Positions 30,197-40,532 of a DNA stretch of 45,101 bases are shown here, piece by piece (position 1 is the first letter of the stretch; each line of letters begins with the position of its first letter). The notes beneath the pieces are model-generated. The model was given only the letters and a program-made list of their open reading frames with translations. It had not been told where the DNA came from and made no database searches. The translations under genes and the position numbers were made by a program. The stretch comes from a virus, in the IMG/VR virus record IMGVR_UViG_3300018481_000012, positions 1-45,101 of that record; one strand, given 5' to 3'.

Positions 30197-32473
30197 ATGG
30201 CAGACGGACTTACCCCTCATTTAGGATTGACGAAGCCAGACGTTGGCGGCTCGGACGATACTTGGGGCGAGAAGCTAAATTCTAATTTCGACATATTAGA
30301 CACTGTTATTGGTGAAGGAGGGGGAGGAACAGGCGGAACAGGTCCAGCGGGACCTGCGGGACCAGCGGGACCACAAGGACCGATGGGGCCAACAGGACCT
30401 GCAGGACCACAAGGATCTACGGGAGCACCGGGATCACCGGGAGCACCGGGAGCAACAGGACCAGCGGGACCAATAGGACCAACAGGGTCACCGGGATCAC
30501 CGGGGGCAACAGGACCACAAGGACCGCAGGGAACACCTGGGACAACAGGATTAACGGGAGAACAAGGACCGCCGGGATCACCGGGATCACCGGGATTGGA
30601 AGGACCAACAGGACCAGCGGGACCTCAGGGCGAACCAGGGGCAACAGGACCGGAAGGACCATCGGGACCGGAAGGATCAGAGGGGCCACAAGGGCCAGCG
30701 GGGGTAGCAGGACCAACAGGACCGGAAGGGCCAGAAGGACCGGAAGGGCCAGCGGGCGCGGATAGCGTTGTTCCGGGTCCAGCAGGACCCGCAGGACCAA
30801 CAGGACCGGCTGGTGCAGATAGCACAGTACCGGGTCCGACAGGGCCGGAAGGACCGGAAGGACCGGCGGGACCAACAGGACCGGCGGGACCGCAAGGCGA
30901 GCAGGGTATTCCTGGTCCTTCAGGTAGCGGTGCTGGCGATGTTACTGGTCCTGCGAGCGCTGTTGCGGATCGCATTGCAGTATACAGCGGAACTACCGGC
31001 AAGGTCATTAAGGATGGCGGCGCGCTTATAGCCGATCTTGCTACGGCGGCGTCCGTTTCCGGCAAGCAAAATTCCGACGCTACGTTGACCGCTCTTGCTG
31101 GGTTGGATGCCACGGCGGGATTGGTCGAACAGACGGGGGCCGACGCTTTCGCTAAACGCGCTTTGGGCGTTGGCGCGACAACATCTGTGCCAACACGCGC
31201 AGATGCCGACGCGCGTTATGCACCTATTTCCGTTACCGGCAACGTCGCAGGTCCGGCCAGCGCGGTAAATAATCGCATTGCCGTATTCAACGGAACGACT
31301 GGCAAGATAATTCAGGACGGCGGCAGCGCGATTGCCGATCTAGCAACCACGGCGTCTATTCCTCTACCCGCGACTGTTGCGCCTCTTATGGACGGCGTTG
31401 CGGCTGTTGGCACCACTACTAAGTACGCGCGGGAAGATCACAAGCATCCGAGCGATACCGCCAAACTCGACACGTCTCATGCGGGAACTGGCGGCACGGC
31501 TCACGCTAACGTAATTGCGGCGGGCGCTGCCGGTTTCATGACGGGCGCGGATAAGACGAAGCTCGATGGCATCGCGACAGGTGCCAATAATTACGTTCAT
31601 CCGACCGGCGACGGCAATTTGCATGTCCCGGCGAACAGCACCACGAATGCAAACGAATTTCTGAAGGCTGGCGGAACCGCTGGCGTCTACACTTGGGAGC
31701 TTGTAACCAAGACAGACGTTGGTTTGTCGAACGTCGATAATACCAGCGATGCGCTCAAGCCAATTTCGACGGCTACACAAACAGCGCTGAATGGCAAGGC
31801 TCCGACCGTTCATACTCATATTTGGACTGATATTACCGACAAGCCAACTACATTTACGCCTACCGCACATAATCATGTCGCATCGGATGTAAACAGCGGC
31901 ACCTTCGACATCGCGCGCATTCCGGTCGCGACCAGCGGTACTTCTAATACAACACAAGTAGTGCGCGCCGATGATAGTCGCCTGAGCGATGCCCGAACGC
32001 CGATAACGCATAATCATACTGTCGCACAAATTACTGACATTGCGTCGACCTATGCCCCTATTGTGCATTCGCACACGGCGGCGAATATAACTGACTTCCA
32101 GGAAGCGGTTGAGGACCGCATCGGATCTACTATTATTGCTGGCACCAACATCACGGTAAGCTATGATGATGGCACCGGCAAGGTGACGATCAACTCTACG
32201 GGAGGCGGCGGCGGAGCGTCAATCACGATCAGCGATACTCCTCCGGGGTCTCCGGTAGCAGGATCACTCTGGTGGGAAAGCGATAGCGGCGCGCTTTTTA
32301 TCTACTTCAACGATGGTACGTCATCGCAGTGGGTTAGCGCCGGGGTTACTGGACCCCAAGGTGCCGCCGGTCCGACTGATTGGAACTTGATCACCAACAA
32401 GCCAACTTGGACGACTTCAACCTTAGCCCCGTCCGGTGGTATTGATGGCGATGTTTGGTATCAGGTAGTGTAA
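30197..32473 (+). CDS. Collagen-like tail fibre
   Basis: 758 aa from ATG 30197. The N-terminal anchor [25 protein letters not shown] (11-35) recurs in a second fibre (34587-35768). Residues 45-243 are Gly-X-Y triplets, a collagen-like rod. Then come two copies of a repeat with RIAV[YF]-GTTGK and DGG-IADLAT (about 254-290 and 352-385), phage-fibre repeats such as [12 protein letters not shown], and a C-terminal collagen-like piece ([13 protein letters not shown]). It probably forms a trimeric fibre for host binding. Confidence 0.88.
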   Translation: MADGLTPHLGLTKPDVGGSDDTWGEKLNSNFDILDTVIGEGGGGTGGTGPAGPAGPAGPQGPMGPTGPAGPQGSTGAPGSPGAPGATGPAGPIGPTGSPGSPGATGPQGPQGTPGTTGLTGEQGPPGSPGSPGLEGPTGPAGPQGEPGATGPEGPSGPEGSEGPQGPAGVAGPTGPEGPEGPEGPAGADSVVPGPAGPAGPTGPAGADSTVPGPTGPEGPEGPAGPTGPAGPQGEQGIPGPSGSGAGDVTGPASAVADRIAVYSGTTGKVIKDGGALIADLATAASVSGKQNSDATLTALAGLDATAGLVEQTGADAFAKRALGVGATTSVPTRADADARYAPISVTGNVAGPASAVNNRIAVFNGTTGKIIQDGGSAIADLATTASIPLPATVAPLMDGVAAVGTTTKYAREDHKHPSDTAKLDTSHAGTGGTAHANVIAAGAAGFMTGADKTKLDGIATGANNYVHPTGDGNLHVPANSTTNANEFLKAGGTAGVYTWELVTKTDVGLSNVDNTSDALKPISTATQTALNGKAPTVHTHIWTDITDKPTTFTPTAHNHVASDVNSGTFDIARIPVATSGTSNTTQVVRADDSRLSDARTPITHNHTVAQITDIASTYAPIVHSHTAANITDFQEAVEDRIGSTIIAGTNITVSYDDGTGKVTINSTGGGGGASITISDTPPGSPVAGSLWWESDSGALFIYFNDGTSSQWVSAGVTGPQGAAGPTDWNLITNKPTWTTSTLAPSGGIDGDVWYQVV
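30329..30925 (+). repeat. Collagen-like triplet repeat
   Basis: About 66 Gly-X-Y codon triplets, mainly GGA-CCA-GCG/ACA type, in one uninterrupted frame except for short inserts such as ADSVV and ADSTV. The DNA is purine-rich and highly repetitive, so recombination-driven length change is likely. Confidence 0.9.
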
Positions 32474-33144
32474 TGGCAACGACACTTTACATCCGCGACA
32501 CTGTTACTGCTCAAGCAGATAGCGGCACGGCTTACGAAGACATTCTCACGACGGCGGGGGCGTCGGCGACGACCAAGGACGCCAACACAACTGCGAGCGG
32601 CACCGAAATTGCACTGGGACAATGGATCACCGGACGTATTCCGGCTGGGGGTGTGGCGGCGCTTGGCACTATTACGCTCAACCTTTACGGCTTAGAAAGC
32701 AATACGGCGGCGAATGCTACTTTTGGCGTGCGGGCTTATCGGCGCACGGCGGCTGGAGTCGAGACAGAAATGATCTCGACCGGCAGGGTCAACGATAACG
32801 TCGAGTTGACCGCCTCCGTGACCCTAATGAACTGGGTTGCTACGCCGAATCAAAATAGAGCGTTTGCCGAGAACGACCGCATCGTTGTTAAGCTCTTTGC
32901 TTCTAACTTCGGCACGATGGGCAACGGACGTACTGTTACGCTCAACTATAACAACGGTACCGGCACTCCTGCGGGATCAAACATCGTTCTCGCCGACACT
33001 ATCGCCTTTAAAGCAGAGCCGACATACACCTGGGTAAAGCATGTCGGGGTGTGGAAGAAAACAACGGTTCATGCGAAGCACGTAGGAATATGGAAGCCAG
33101 CAACGTCGTTCGTTAAGAGCGGCGGAGTATGGAAACAAGCCTGA
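32473..33144 (+). CDS. Tail-associated beta protein with C-terminal KxxGVWK repeats
   Basis: 223 aa from ATG 32473 (TAATG). The body is a beta-sandwich-like domain (LYIRDTVTAQADSGTAYEDI). The last 40 residues contain three short repeats: VKHVGVWKKTT, AKHVGIWKPAT and VKSGGVWKQA. Such aromatic repeats are typical of carbohydrate- or partner-binding ends of tail proteins. Confidence 0.75.
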   Translation: MATTLYIRDTVTAQADSGTAYEDILTTAGASATTKDANTTASGTEIALGQWITGRIPAGGVAALGTITLNLYGLESNTAANATFGVRAYRRTAAGVETEMISTGRVNDNVELTASVTLMNWVATPNQNRAFAENDRIVVKLFASNFGTMGNGRTVTLNYNNGTGTPAGSNIVLADTIAFKAEPTYTWVKHVGVWKKTTVHAKHVGIWKPATSFVKSGGVWKQA

Positions 33145-33155
33145 AAGAAGCAACA

Positions 33156-34310
33156 ATGTACGATTTTCCGCTCAGTCCCGTGCTCGATCAGATTTCTAAC
33201 GGATACCGGTGGAATGGTTATGCATGGGTGCCGCCCGATACCAAGGTAGTTCGCTACGATGTGGCGCAGACCCTAACCGTTGCGGAGACGCAACAGGCTC
33301 GCACCAATATCTACGCCGCCCCGTTCGACGCGATGGCCTATAATAACATTCTAATAAATGGTGCGATGGAAATTAGTCAAGAGTTTGGGATTACCACAGT
33401 AAATGCTACAAATGGTGCAGATAAGCGTGTCATAGATAGATGGAGGGTATGGACGGATGGTGGACAGGTTTTGAACTTTGCGCAGCAGACTACAATTAAC
33501 CTTCCTAATGGATTTCCGGCTGCGTTGCAAATGACCGTCGCTACCGCGAATGCTTCGCCAACTGCTACTCATCATGCGAGTATTTACCAAGCCATCCAAG
33601 GGAATCGCATTGCTCACTTGGCGTGGGGAACAGTGAACGCACAACCAATTACTATTGGATTCTGGTTTTGGGCCTTTAGCGCTGGCACCTATTCTGGTGC
33701 AATAACTAACGCCGCTGGAACTCGTTGCTATCCGTATTCGTTCACGGCATCAGCATCCGTCTGGGAATACAAAACGATTACAATTCCTGGTGAAACCACT
33801 GGAACGTGGGCAAAAGATAATAGCATCGCAGCATACTTATATTTCAATTACATGTGTAGTACGACATATGGGGGTACGGCAGGAGCGTGGACCACTGCAA
33901 ATAAAATTGGAGTTTCAGGTCTTACAAACGGTGTCGTCAATACGTCACAGGCATTTCTGATTACTGGCGTTGTTATTATCCCAGGGATTCAGGCCCCTTC
34001 CGCTGCTCAATCAACGTTGATTGTTCGCCCGTATTATGAAGAGTTAATACTCTGCCAGGGAAGTTACCAAAAATATACAGAATGGATTCTCGGTGGGAAT
34101 ACCATAGGAGGGACTCCTATTTATGGGGATTTCGCCATTTTCCCCATGACAATAGCACCCGCGTTTTTCGTTAACACGTTCGTTTACAGCAATTGTAGTG
34201 GCCTTACTGCTAACGCAGCGTTTTCAAATCATGTTCGAGTTGCAATGCTTATCACTTCAACAGGATACGGGTATGCAACATTTAATGCAGCTGTAGATTT
34301 GGGGATATGA
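33156..34310 (+). CDS. Tail fibre / receptor-binding protein candidate, 384 aa
   Basis: Start at ATG 33156 (MYDFPLSP) is preferred because this opening, followed by NGYRWNGYAWVPPD, recurs in phage tail proteins; ATG 33129 is the alternative. The module ILINGAMEISQEFG with DRWRV and a long beta-rich C-terminus (PYYEELILCQGSYQKYTEWI) matches C-terminal receptor-binding domains of fibres. The gene is AT-richer than its neighbours, as expected of exchangeable host-range modules. Confidence 0.75.
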   Translation: MYDFPLSPVLDQISNGYRWNGYAWVPPDTKVVRYDVAQTLTVAETQQARTNIYAAPFDAMAYNNILINGAMEISQEFGITTVNATNGADKRVIDRWRVWTDGGQVLNFAQQTTINLPNGFPAALQMTVATANASPTATHHASIYQAIQGNRIAHLAWGTVNAQPITIGFWFWAFSAGTYSGAITNAAGTRCYPYSFTASASVWEYKTITIPGETTGTWAKDNSIAAYLYFNYMCSTTYGGTAGAWTTANKIGVSGLTNGVVNTSQAFLITGVVIIPGIQAPSAAQSTLIVRPYYEELILCQGSYQKYTEWILGGNTIGGTPIYGDFAIFPMTIAPAFFVNTFVYSNCSGLTANAAFSNHVRVAMLITSTGYGYATFNAAVDLGI

Positions 34311-34585
34311 TGGCAGAATATCAACTCACCGCTACCGATGCTGTGATCCGTACAGAGGATCAAGCATATATCCCGAACGACCCCGCAAATATGTATTGGG
34401 TTGAATACCAGGAATGGCTAGAAGAGGGCAACACACCCGATCCTTACGTCGAACCAGAGCCGGTGCCACCGACGCCCGCGCCTGAGACAACGGTACTCTA
34501 CGACCACGAGAACCGACTGCGCGCTATCGAAGGCGAGCCGCCGCTTAGTCTCGCGGATTTCGTTGATAAGATGAAGGGTAAGTAG
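34307..34585 (+). CDS. Hypothetical tail-module protein, 92 aa
   Basis: ATG 34307 or 34310; the former gives an ATGA overlap. The N-terminal half (YIPNDPANMYWVEYQEWLEE) is followed by a Pro-rich linker (VEPEPVPPTPAPE) and a helix. Similar short proteins follow fibre genes and may act as fibre chaperones. Function unproven. Confidence 0.75.
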   Translation: MMAEYQLTATDAVIRTEDQAYIPNDPANMYWVEYQEWLEEGNTPDPYVEPEPVPPTPAPETTVLYDHENRLRAIEGEPPLSLADFVDKMKGK

Positions 34586-34586
34586 G

Positions 34587-35768
34587 ATGGTTGATACGAT
34601 CACTGCTAATTTGGCGCTAATTAAGCCTGAAGTGGGCGCATCCGCCGATACTTGGGGCATCAAGCTCAATGGTAACTTCGACATCATAGATCAGAAAGTA
34701 GTCCGCAATACTATTCAGTGGACGGTAACTCCCGGCGATGATAACCCAGCGAGCGCGGCTGGCCACTTCTTGATTAAACGGTTTAACAACGCTGGCGTAG
34801 AATCTGGTACTCCCCTTTACATTGAGCGACAAACTGGCGACGTTGTACTTGAAAATAATTTGTGGTTGGGTAATGAAGCGTCCATGATTTCGTGTTATGC
34901 TATTGAGTGTACTACCATAAACACCTATGGTGAGGCTATTACATCCGGACATATCAATGCTACCGGGAATATCACAGCAACTGGAACCATTACTGCTAAT
35001 GGGAACATTAATTCTGCTACATCTGTTGTAGCGGCGAATGTACACTCTACCGGCAACGTTCATGCGGTTGGAACTCATACTGGAGCAGCGGTTTCAGTTA
35101 CTGGCCATATTGCAGGCAATACTCTTTCATCCAATGGTGCTACATTTAATGGTACTTCGACCTTCAATACGATGAGTGGTTCTTCAATGACCGCCACTAC
35201 TTATGGTGGCACTAATATGGGGCTTGGTGGCGCTTTTTCTAGTAATACTGTTGTAGCAAATAGTGTTCAATCTAATGGCAACGTTCATGCGGTTGGAACT
35301 CATACCGGAGGGGCAGTTTCAGTTTCTGGCGATATTTTAGGGGCTAATCTTCGAACAACAGGGGCTGCTTTCGTTCACGGCAGCGTTGTATATCTAGAAG
35401 CGACTAATACCCGTTACCTTCATTGGAACGGCAGCGCTTATCTTTTGCCGGGTGGTCACTTACACACTGCAGCCGGTCGCCTTTGGGGTGCCAGCGATTT
35501 CGGCGTACCAGACCCGGCTGGAACGGCAGCAAGTTATTATACTACCCTTAGGAATGAGATATTTGCCGGTTTTGTGCAGGACTTGCGCTGGATAGATGCC
35601 GGAACTATAACCGCAGTTGCCAATGCCGGTGAGACAGGTGTATCTGGAACAGCAGTAACCACTCTAAATGTGACATTGGTTGGACCCACCCCTGTTGTGT
35701 CGGCTAGAGTTAGACATATGCAAAGACTCGTGAATGGTGTTTGGTACACAGCGGGGTGGGCATCGTGA
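34587..35768 (+). CDS. Tail fibre/spike with beta-solenoid repeats
   Basis: 393 aa from ATG 34587. The N-terminal anchor LALIKPEVGASADTWGIKLN matches that of the collagen-like fibre. The central part repeats GN-I-ATGTITANG and a duplicated GNVHAVGTHTG block (copies near 35053 and 35277), consistent with a beta-helical shaft. The C-terminus ends with NGVWYTAGWAS. It probably competes or combines with the first fibre on the same tail position. Confidence 0.85.
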   Translation: MVDTITANLALIKPEVGASADTWGIKLNGNFDIIDQKVVRNTIQWTVTPGDDNPASAAGHFLIKRFNNAGVESGTPLYIERQTGDVVLENNLWLGNEASMISCYAIECTTINTYGEAITSGHINATGNITATGTITANGNINSATSVVAANVHSTGNVHAVGTHTGAAVSVTGHIAGNTLSSNGATFNGTSTFNTMSGSSMTATTYGGTNMGLGGAFSSNTVVANSVQSNGNVHAVGTHTGGAVSVSGDILGANLRTTGAAFVHGSVVYLEATNTRYLHWNGSAYLLPGGHLHTAAGRLWGASDFGVPDPAGTAASYYTTLRNEIFAGFVQDLRWIDAGTITAVANAGETGVSGTAVTTLNVTLVGPTPVVSARVRHMQRLVNGVWYTAGWAS

Positions 35769-36130
35769 AAATAATTGACCACGGCGAATGGAATACGTAT
35801 AATCCGACTAGAAAAATTATGGATGCCCCGCCTGGAAGTTTATTTATTAGACGTAAGAGTGACAAAAAGGATTGGTACGAATACGTAGCTTCCAATCCGT
35901 TCAAGGAGGATACCATTAAGATTAATTGTAGGCTCCAGGTAATGGGTGCTAAATTGGAGAAGGGGTGGGTTGCAGCTGCCTGTACTCGCGATGCAACTAT
36001 GCTATTTCCTATTCAATCCATAGTATTGGAATTGGAGGATGTCAATTCGAAAGACCCACAGAAGGATTTTCAAGGCAAAATTTACGACCCCGAAACTAAA
36101 ACATTCAGTGAAAAACGAGCGTTCGAATGA
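35765..36130 (+). CDS. Hypothetical tail-module protein, 121 aa
   Basis: GTG 35765 is chosen for the GTGA overlap with the fibre gene; the in-frame TTG upstream at 35741 is unlikely. Beta-rich with charged segments (FIRRKSDKKDWYEYVASNPF). Stop overlaps the next start (ATGA). No family recognised. Confidence 0.75.
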   Translation: MKIIDHGEWNTYNPTRKIMDAPPGSLFIRRKSDKKDWYEYVASNPFKEDTIKINCRLQVMGAKLEKGWVAAACTRDATMLFPIQSIVLELEDVNSKDPQKDFQGKIYDPETKTFSEKRAFE

Positions 36131-37632
36131 TACCTATCGAATTCCCAGCGGGAATTACTACTCTGCTGTCCAAGACGGCCAAGACGGCTAATTGGCATGA
36201 CGGCAGTCTTATGCGTTGGGATGATGGGGTTACTCTGCGCCCAGTGCTCGGCTGGGAGCAAATTCCTTATCCTACTCCTTTTGCTTCGCGAGTACGAGCT
36301 ATTCATCGCTGGACGGCCATGTCGGGTATATTGTACACCGCTTATCTGTGTGAGTCCCATTGCTACATAGATACGGGCGGTACCTTATTTGATGCAACGC
36401 CCGTCGATGGATTAACAGCATTAACTGGCACTTTGGGGGGTTACGGTGAACAAAACTACAGTGCAGAAAATTATGGGGATGCGCGGTCCGGTATATCTAC
36501 CCTCGTTAAATTTTCTCCCGCTTGGTCCATAAATAACTGGGGCGAAGATTTATTGTTTATGGTTAGTTACGATGGTAGATTGCTTAGATGGAAACCATCT
36601 GAACCAACTACCAAAGCATCGGTTGTTGCGGGCGCTCCAATTAATAATCGACAATTCGTGGTTACTCCGCAGCATCATTGTATACTATTCCAAATGGGTG
36701 GTAATCAGGCTGATTTGGGGTGGTGCAGCGAAGAAGATATTGAAGACTGGAACTTTTCCAGTCTGGTAAATACCGCCGGAATGTACACGGTTGATCCATT
36801 TGCCCCTATTGTAGCCGCACATTCGTCTTCAGTGGGTGTTTCTGTTCATTCTCCTGCGATGACACACTTCCTAGATTATATTGGCCTTCCGTACATATAT
36901 CGAATTAGGCCAATTGGTAAAATTCCGATCCCGATCAGCGCCGCCTCTATGTCTTCTATCCCGGAAGGTATAGTCTGGATTTCGGTTGAAGGATTTTGGA
37001 TGTATAATGGCTCCACGGCGGACACAATTACGTGTCCATTGTGGGATGTCATTGCGGCTAGAATGGACTTTGAGAGAACTGTCCGTGAATCCCATTCGGT
37101 GAACTTGCTCGCTAAGGGTGAAATATGGTGGTTCTGGGTAGATATAAACTATGGTTTGGAACCCACACGTTATGTCGCGCTAGATTATCGCGGCAAGATA
37201 TGGATGGGTGGGTATTTGACTCGCACTTGCGGTAACACGTATGCTAATGATAGATATCCTATTATGTCGGATGGAACAAAAGTATGGAAACATGAAACTG
37301 GATATGTGTATCCAGAAGTTATATGGCAACCATACTTGGAATCCCAAAACATCACCATAAACGGCGGAGAGAGTTTTAGCACAATTACCAAAATATTACC
37401 GGACATAGCGGGCGATAAAACTGCCTTAGCATTTGCGTTGGTGACGAGGAATGACCGCAGCGATTATTCGACCGAGACATACGGAACGTACAGAACTGTT
37501 AACAAACACGGGTGGGTTGATTTCAGAGAGACAGCGCGGGATTTTCGCCTTTACATCGAAATGACAAGAAGTGCAGAATGGAGTACAGTTGGTCCCATTA
37601 TATTCGATATTAAAGAGCGGGGCAAAAAATGA
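36127..37632 (+). CDS. Tail hub / DNA-stabilisation protein candidate (beta-propeller)
   Basis: 501 aa from ATG 36127. Repeated blade-like segments (HDGSLMRWDDGVTLRPVLGW, SYDGRLLRWKPSE, GEIWWFWVDINYG) suggest a beta-propeller, the fold of P22 gp10-type and T7 nozzle-type proteins. Position after the fibres and before the ejection proteins fits a tail hub or nozzle. The exact homologue was not identified. Confidence 0.72.
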   Translation: MIPIEFPAGITTLLSKTAKTANWHDGSLMRWDDGVTLRPVLGWEQIPYPTPFASRVRAIHRWTAMSGILYTAYLCESHCYIDTGGTLFDATPVDGLTALTGTLGGYGEQNYSAENYGDARSGISTLVKFSPAWSINNWGEDLLFMVSYDGRLLRWKPSEPTTKASVVAGAPINNRQFVVTPQHHCILFQMGGNQADLGWCSEEDIEDWNFSSLVNTAGMYTVDPFAPIVAAHSSSVGVSVHSPAMTHFLDYIGLPYIYRIRPIGKIPIPISAASMSSIPEGIVWISVEGFWMYNGSTADTITCPLWDVIAARMDFERTVRESHSVNLLAKGEIWWFWVDINYGLEPTRYVALDYRGKIWMGGYLTRTCGNTYANDRYPIMSDGTKVWKHETGYVYPEVIWQPYLESQNITINGGESFSTITKILPDIAGDKTALAFALVTRNDRSDYSTETYGTYRTVNKHGWVDFRETARDFRLYIEMTRSAEWSTVGPIIFDIKERGKK

Positions 37633-37829
37633 GAGTCCCCAATCTTAAAGATTTGGAGCTAACTAAATATCTCACCGAATGGGATAGAGAGATGGAGCGG
37701 ATACGGAGGGATTCTATTAGTGCTATCGGAGGCAACCGATCCCTTCTCTTATATTCGCCCAATAAGAGTGTGTTTGAAGTAACGGTGGCCGACGATGGGA
37801 CGTTGGTTATAACGAAAGTAGCTGGATGA
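37629..37829 (+). CDS. Hypothetical protein, 66 aa
   Basis: ATG 37629 overlaps the previous stop (ATGA) and its own stop overlaps the next start. Helical N-terminus (YLTEWDREMERIRRDSISAI) followed by a beta hairpin (VFEVTVADDGTLVITKVAG). No function known. Confidence 0.75.
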   Translation: MRVPNLKDLELTKYLTEWDREMERIRRDSISAIGGNRSLLLYSPNKSVFEVTVADDGTLVITKVAG

Positions 37830-38182
37830 ACATAACCGACCCCGTAATGGTTGACAAGATGCGCCGCGCGCTGAAGGTTGGCGGGGATTTATTCAGCTTG
37901 GATGACATCGAATCCGGATTGACGTCCGGGGATTTGCAAGGTCATGTGGAAGGCGATACGTGGGCTATCACACAAGTACATCAATGGCCGCGCAAGAAAG
38001 CGGTCAACGTGTTATTCGTGGTAGGGACACTTGAGAACTCGGTTAAGTTAGAAAATAAACTAGAAGCATGGGCCAAAGAACAAGGTGCTACTCTCCTTAC
38101 CGCCGTTGGACGCGGAGGATGGTGGTCGTTTAGAACTCCAGGGTGGAAAATAGTGGGCAACCTCTATTCCAAGGTGATATAA
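37826..38182 (+). CDS. GNAT-like internal virion protein candidate, 118 aa
   Basis: ATG 37826. The alpha/beta pattern with SLDDIESGLTSGD, a strand ending PRKKAVNVLFVVGTLEN and VGRGGWW resembles the small acetyltransferase-fold proteins that open the internal-protein module of T7-like phages. No acetyl-CoA loop is evident, so catalysis is doubtful. Confidence 0.6.
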   Translation: MNITDPVMVDKMRRALKVGGDLFSLDDIESGLTSGDLQGHVEGDTWAITQVHQWPRKKAVNVLFVVGTLENSVKLENKLEAWAKEQGATLLTAVGRGGWWSFRTPGWKIVGNLYSKVI

Positions 38183-39660
38183 TGAGTAGCGGCGGATCAA
38201 CACCAGCAGTAACCAATCAGATTAACAAGGTTGAGCTACCCGAATGGGTAAATCAAGCTTCGCAATCTAACTATCAGCTTGCTACGGATATTGCTAATCG
38301 GCCTTTGGAGCAATACAGCGGCCCGACAGTCGCTGGCCAAGACCCTATGACGTTGCAAGCAAATAAGCTGATTAGTAGCAACGTGGGTTCGCTGGATCCT
38401 TACTACAAACAAATAATGGACATGCTTGGGCTGTCCACAAACGCGATCAATACGGGGGCTAGTTACTCCTCTCGGGCGGCTGGCTTAAATACCGACGCCG
38501 CCGGAATTCAGCAGGGCGTTACTGGGCTGCTGGGTAAGGCTGAAGGGGCATTGGACCAGACTGGTGCGGGAATTGCCGACGCTAGCGCAGCATTCGGTAG
38601 GGCAGGCTCTACTTTCGATGACGCCAGCAACATTTTTAGGGGAACCACCGGCCCGTTGGATATTACCAGGTATCTTAATCCTTACACTGACGAAGTAGAA
38701 AGTAGAGCCATCGCCAATGCTAATACGGCGTTGGATCAGCGCCTGCTAAGCACTACCGACGCGGCTCGGAAGGCGGGCGCATTTGGTGGCTCTCGTCATG
38801 GCATCCAAAGTGGCGTTACGGCGGCTGAGGGTGTCCGGAGTATTGGCGACTTGTCTGCTTTGCTACGGAAGGCTGGCATTGATTTCGCTACCGACACCGC
38901 CATTAAAGACCGGGCGGGTATTCAAGCGGGCGCGTCCGGGATGTTGGGCGCGGGTTCTGGCCAAATTAATGTTGGCCAGGGTTATTTGGGGGGTGTTGGA
39001 GCGCTACAGAATACGGCAGCCGGATACGGAAATGTTGCTGGCAGGACGCTCGACCAAGCATCCGGAATTAATGCTTCCGCTGCTGGTCTAAACAACGCCG
39101 CTTCTGGAATGCTGAACGCTGCTACGGGTTATGGCAATGTCGCTACCGGAGTGGGCAACGCTGCTACCGGAGTTATGAACGCGCAGAATAGAGATATCGG
39201 TGCCCTAGCTTCTGCCGGAGCGGCTAATACAGCATCCGCGCAAGCTCAAATTGACGCTGCGATGAGGCAGTTTTACGAGAAACGAGACTACCCAATCGAA
39301 GGTCTCAATACTCGTCTGGCCGCATTGGGTATGTCGCCGTACGGCAAGACCGAAACCAGCAACAAGACCGCTACCTCTGAAGATAAAGGACCGGATTGGG
39401 CCTCCATCCTTCTCGGCGGCGCGAAGATCGGTTCCCAAATGTGGATGGCTTCGGATCGGGGGATGAAGACGGACATCGAGAGGATTTCGGATGGTCCGGT
39501 TCCGATGTACGCTTATCGGTACAAGAAAGACCCCAAGACCTACCCGAAGGTGGTCGGTCCAATGGCGCAGGATATCGAAAAATACCGACCGAAATCGGTT
39601 AAGAAGATTGGCAAGCGAAAGGTTATCGACATCAACAACTTGATGGAATCGTTGGCCTAA
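38182..39660 (+). CDS. Ejection-type protein with C-terminal S74-like chaperone domain
   Basis: 492 aa from ATG 38182 (TAATG). Residues 90-380 are Ala/Gly/Asn-rich helical repeats (NAATGYGNVATGVGNAATGV-like). The C-terminus (from about 422) is ASDRGMKTDIERISDG with the Ser-Asp pair and Lys of the peptidase S74 intramolecular chaperone, then YRYKKDPKTYPKVVGPMAQD. S74 domains usually end tail fibres and cleave themselves off after trimerisation. Here the domain is attached to what looks like an internal or ejection protein. Confidence 0.78.
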   Translation: MSSGGSTPAVTNQINKVELPEWVNQASQSNYQLATDIANRPLEQYSGPTVAGQDPMTLQANKLISSNVGSLDPYYKQIMDMLGLSTNAINTGASYSSRAAGLNTDAAGIQQGVTGLLGKAEGALDQTGAGIADASAAFGRAGSTFDDASNIFRGTTGPLDITRYLNPYTDEVESRAIANANTALDQRLLSTTDAARKAGAFGGSRHGIQSGVTAAEGVRSIGDLSALLRKAGIDFATDTAIKDRAGIQAGASGMLGAGSGQINVGQGYLGGVGALQNTAAGYGNVAGRTLDQASGINASAAGLNNAASGMLNAATGYGNVATGVGNAATGVMNAQNRDIGALASAGAANTASAQAQIDAAMRQFYEKRDYPIEGLNTRLAALGMSPYGKTETSNKTATSEDKGPDWASILLGGAKIGSQMWMASDRGMKTDIERISDGPVPMYAYRYKKDPKTYPKVVGPMAQDIEKYRPKSVKKIGKRKVIDINNLMESLA

Positions 39661-40532
39661 TGCCTACATATCAAGAACGCGTCAGACAGGCTATCGATAC
39701 CCACGTGCCTCCGCACTTGCGGGCGTACTTTTATCAGATGACGGCGAAGGAGTCCCCGACCGGGAAGGATTCGCCAACTGGTGCTCAAGGCCCGCTTCAG
39801 TTTACGCGCGGAACCGGTAAATCGTACGGATTGGTGGGTCCGCAAGGAGATGTTCGTCGAGACATCGACGCCAATATTAAAGCCGGAGTCCCGCTAACAT
39901 TAGACAATGCAGCAATTTTACGCAAACGTCTCGGGCGCGAGCCGACTTTTTCTGAGTTGGCTCTGGCGCATCAGCAGGGGGCTTCGACAGCGGGCAATAT
40001 GCTTACTGGCGCGGGCAACGCTCCGGCTAAGAATTTGGCTGTCAACAATATCAATCCGAATTTGCCTCCTCAAGCGGCGGCGGAGAAAATCATGAATTAC
40101 TATGGCTTCGACAAACGGCCGGGAATGACCCTTAATTCGGCTTCTCCTATGTTTGACCCAAATGCCCCTGGGGCATTCGCGCCGCCCGCACAAGGGGCTG
40201 TCCCATTCGCTGCGGGATTCCAGCCTCCGGGATTGTCGTTGGCTTCTAATCCCGCTGCGGCAGCTGCTCCGGCTAGTTTCGCTGAGCGAATGCTGAGTGG
40301 AGCTAACAACCCAAATAATAAGGGTACCCCGTTTGCCAATACCTTTGAGGGATTGGGCGATATTCAGAAGGGCATCAGTCCGAAAGCTCCGGCTGCCAAC
40401 GACATGAACACCATTGCGCCATCTTCGCTGGGCGCAAGCGTCGGACAGCAGCAAGCAGCGATGAGTCCGATAGCACAGAATATACTTACGCAGATGATCC
40501 AACAGATGCAACAAAGGCGTGGCGTCAGATGA
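39660..40532 (+). CDS. Virion-associated lytic transglycosylase-like protein
   Basis: 290 aa from ATG 39660 (TAATG). The catalytic region is visible: MTAKESPTG with candidate Glu31, then GAQGPLQFTRGTGKSYGL (41-58), as in SLT-type domains. Residues after 160 are Pro/Ala-rich and probably flexible. It would open peptidoglycan during DNA ejection. Confidence 0.82.
   Translation: MPTYQERVRQAIDTHVPPHLRAYFYQMTAKESPTGKDSPTGAQGPLQFTRGTGKSYGLVGPQGDVRRDIDANIKAGVPLTLDNAAILRKRLGREPTFSELALAHQQGASTAGNMLTGAGNAPAKNLAVNNINPNLPPQAAAEKIMNYYGFDKRPGMTLNSASPMFDPNAPGAFAPPAQGAVPFAAGFQPPGLSLASNPAAAAAPASFAERMLSGANNPNNKGTPFANTFEGLGDIQKGISPKAPAANDMNTIAPSSLGASVGQQQAAMSPIAQNILTQMIQQMQQRRGVR

Noticed and set aside
30329-30925. 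CRISPR-like or satellite array
   Set aside because: The repeat is an in-frame Gly-X-Y coding repeat with no spacers.
30417-31113. Minus-strand Leu/Pro-rich frames
   Set aside because: Antisense shadows of the collagen-like repeat.
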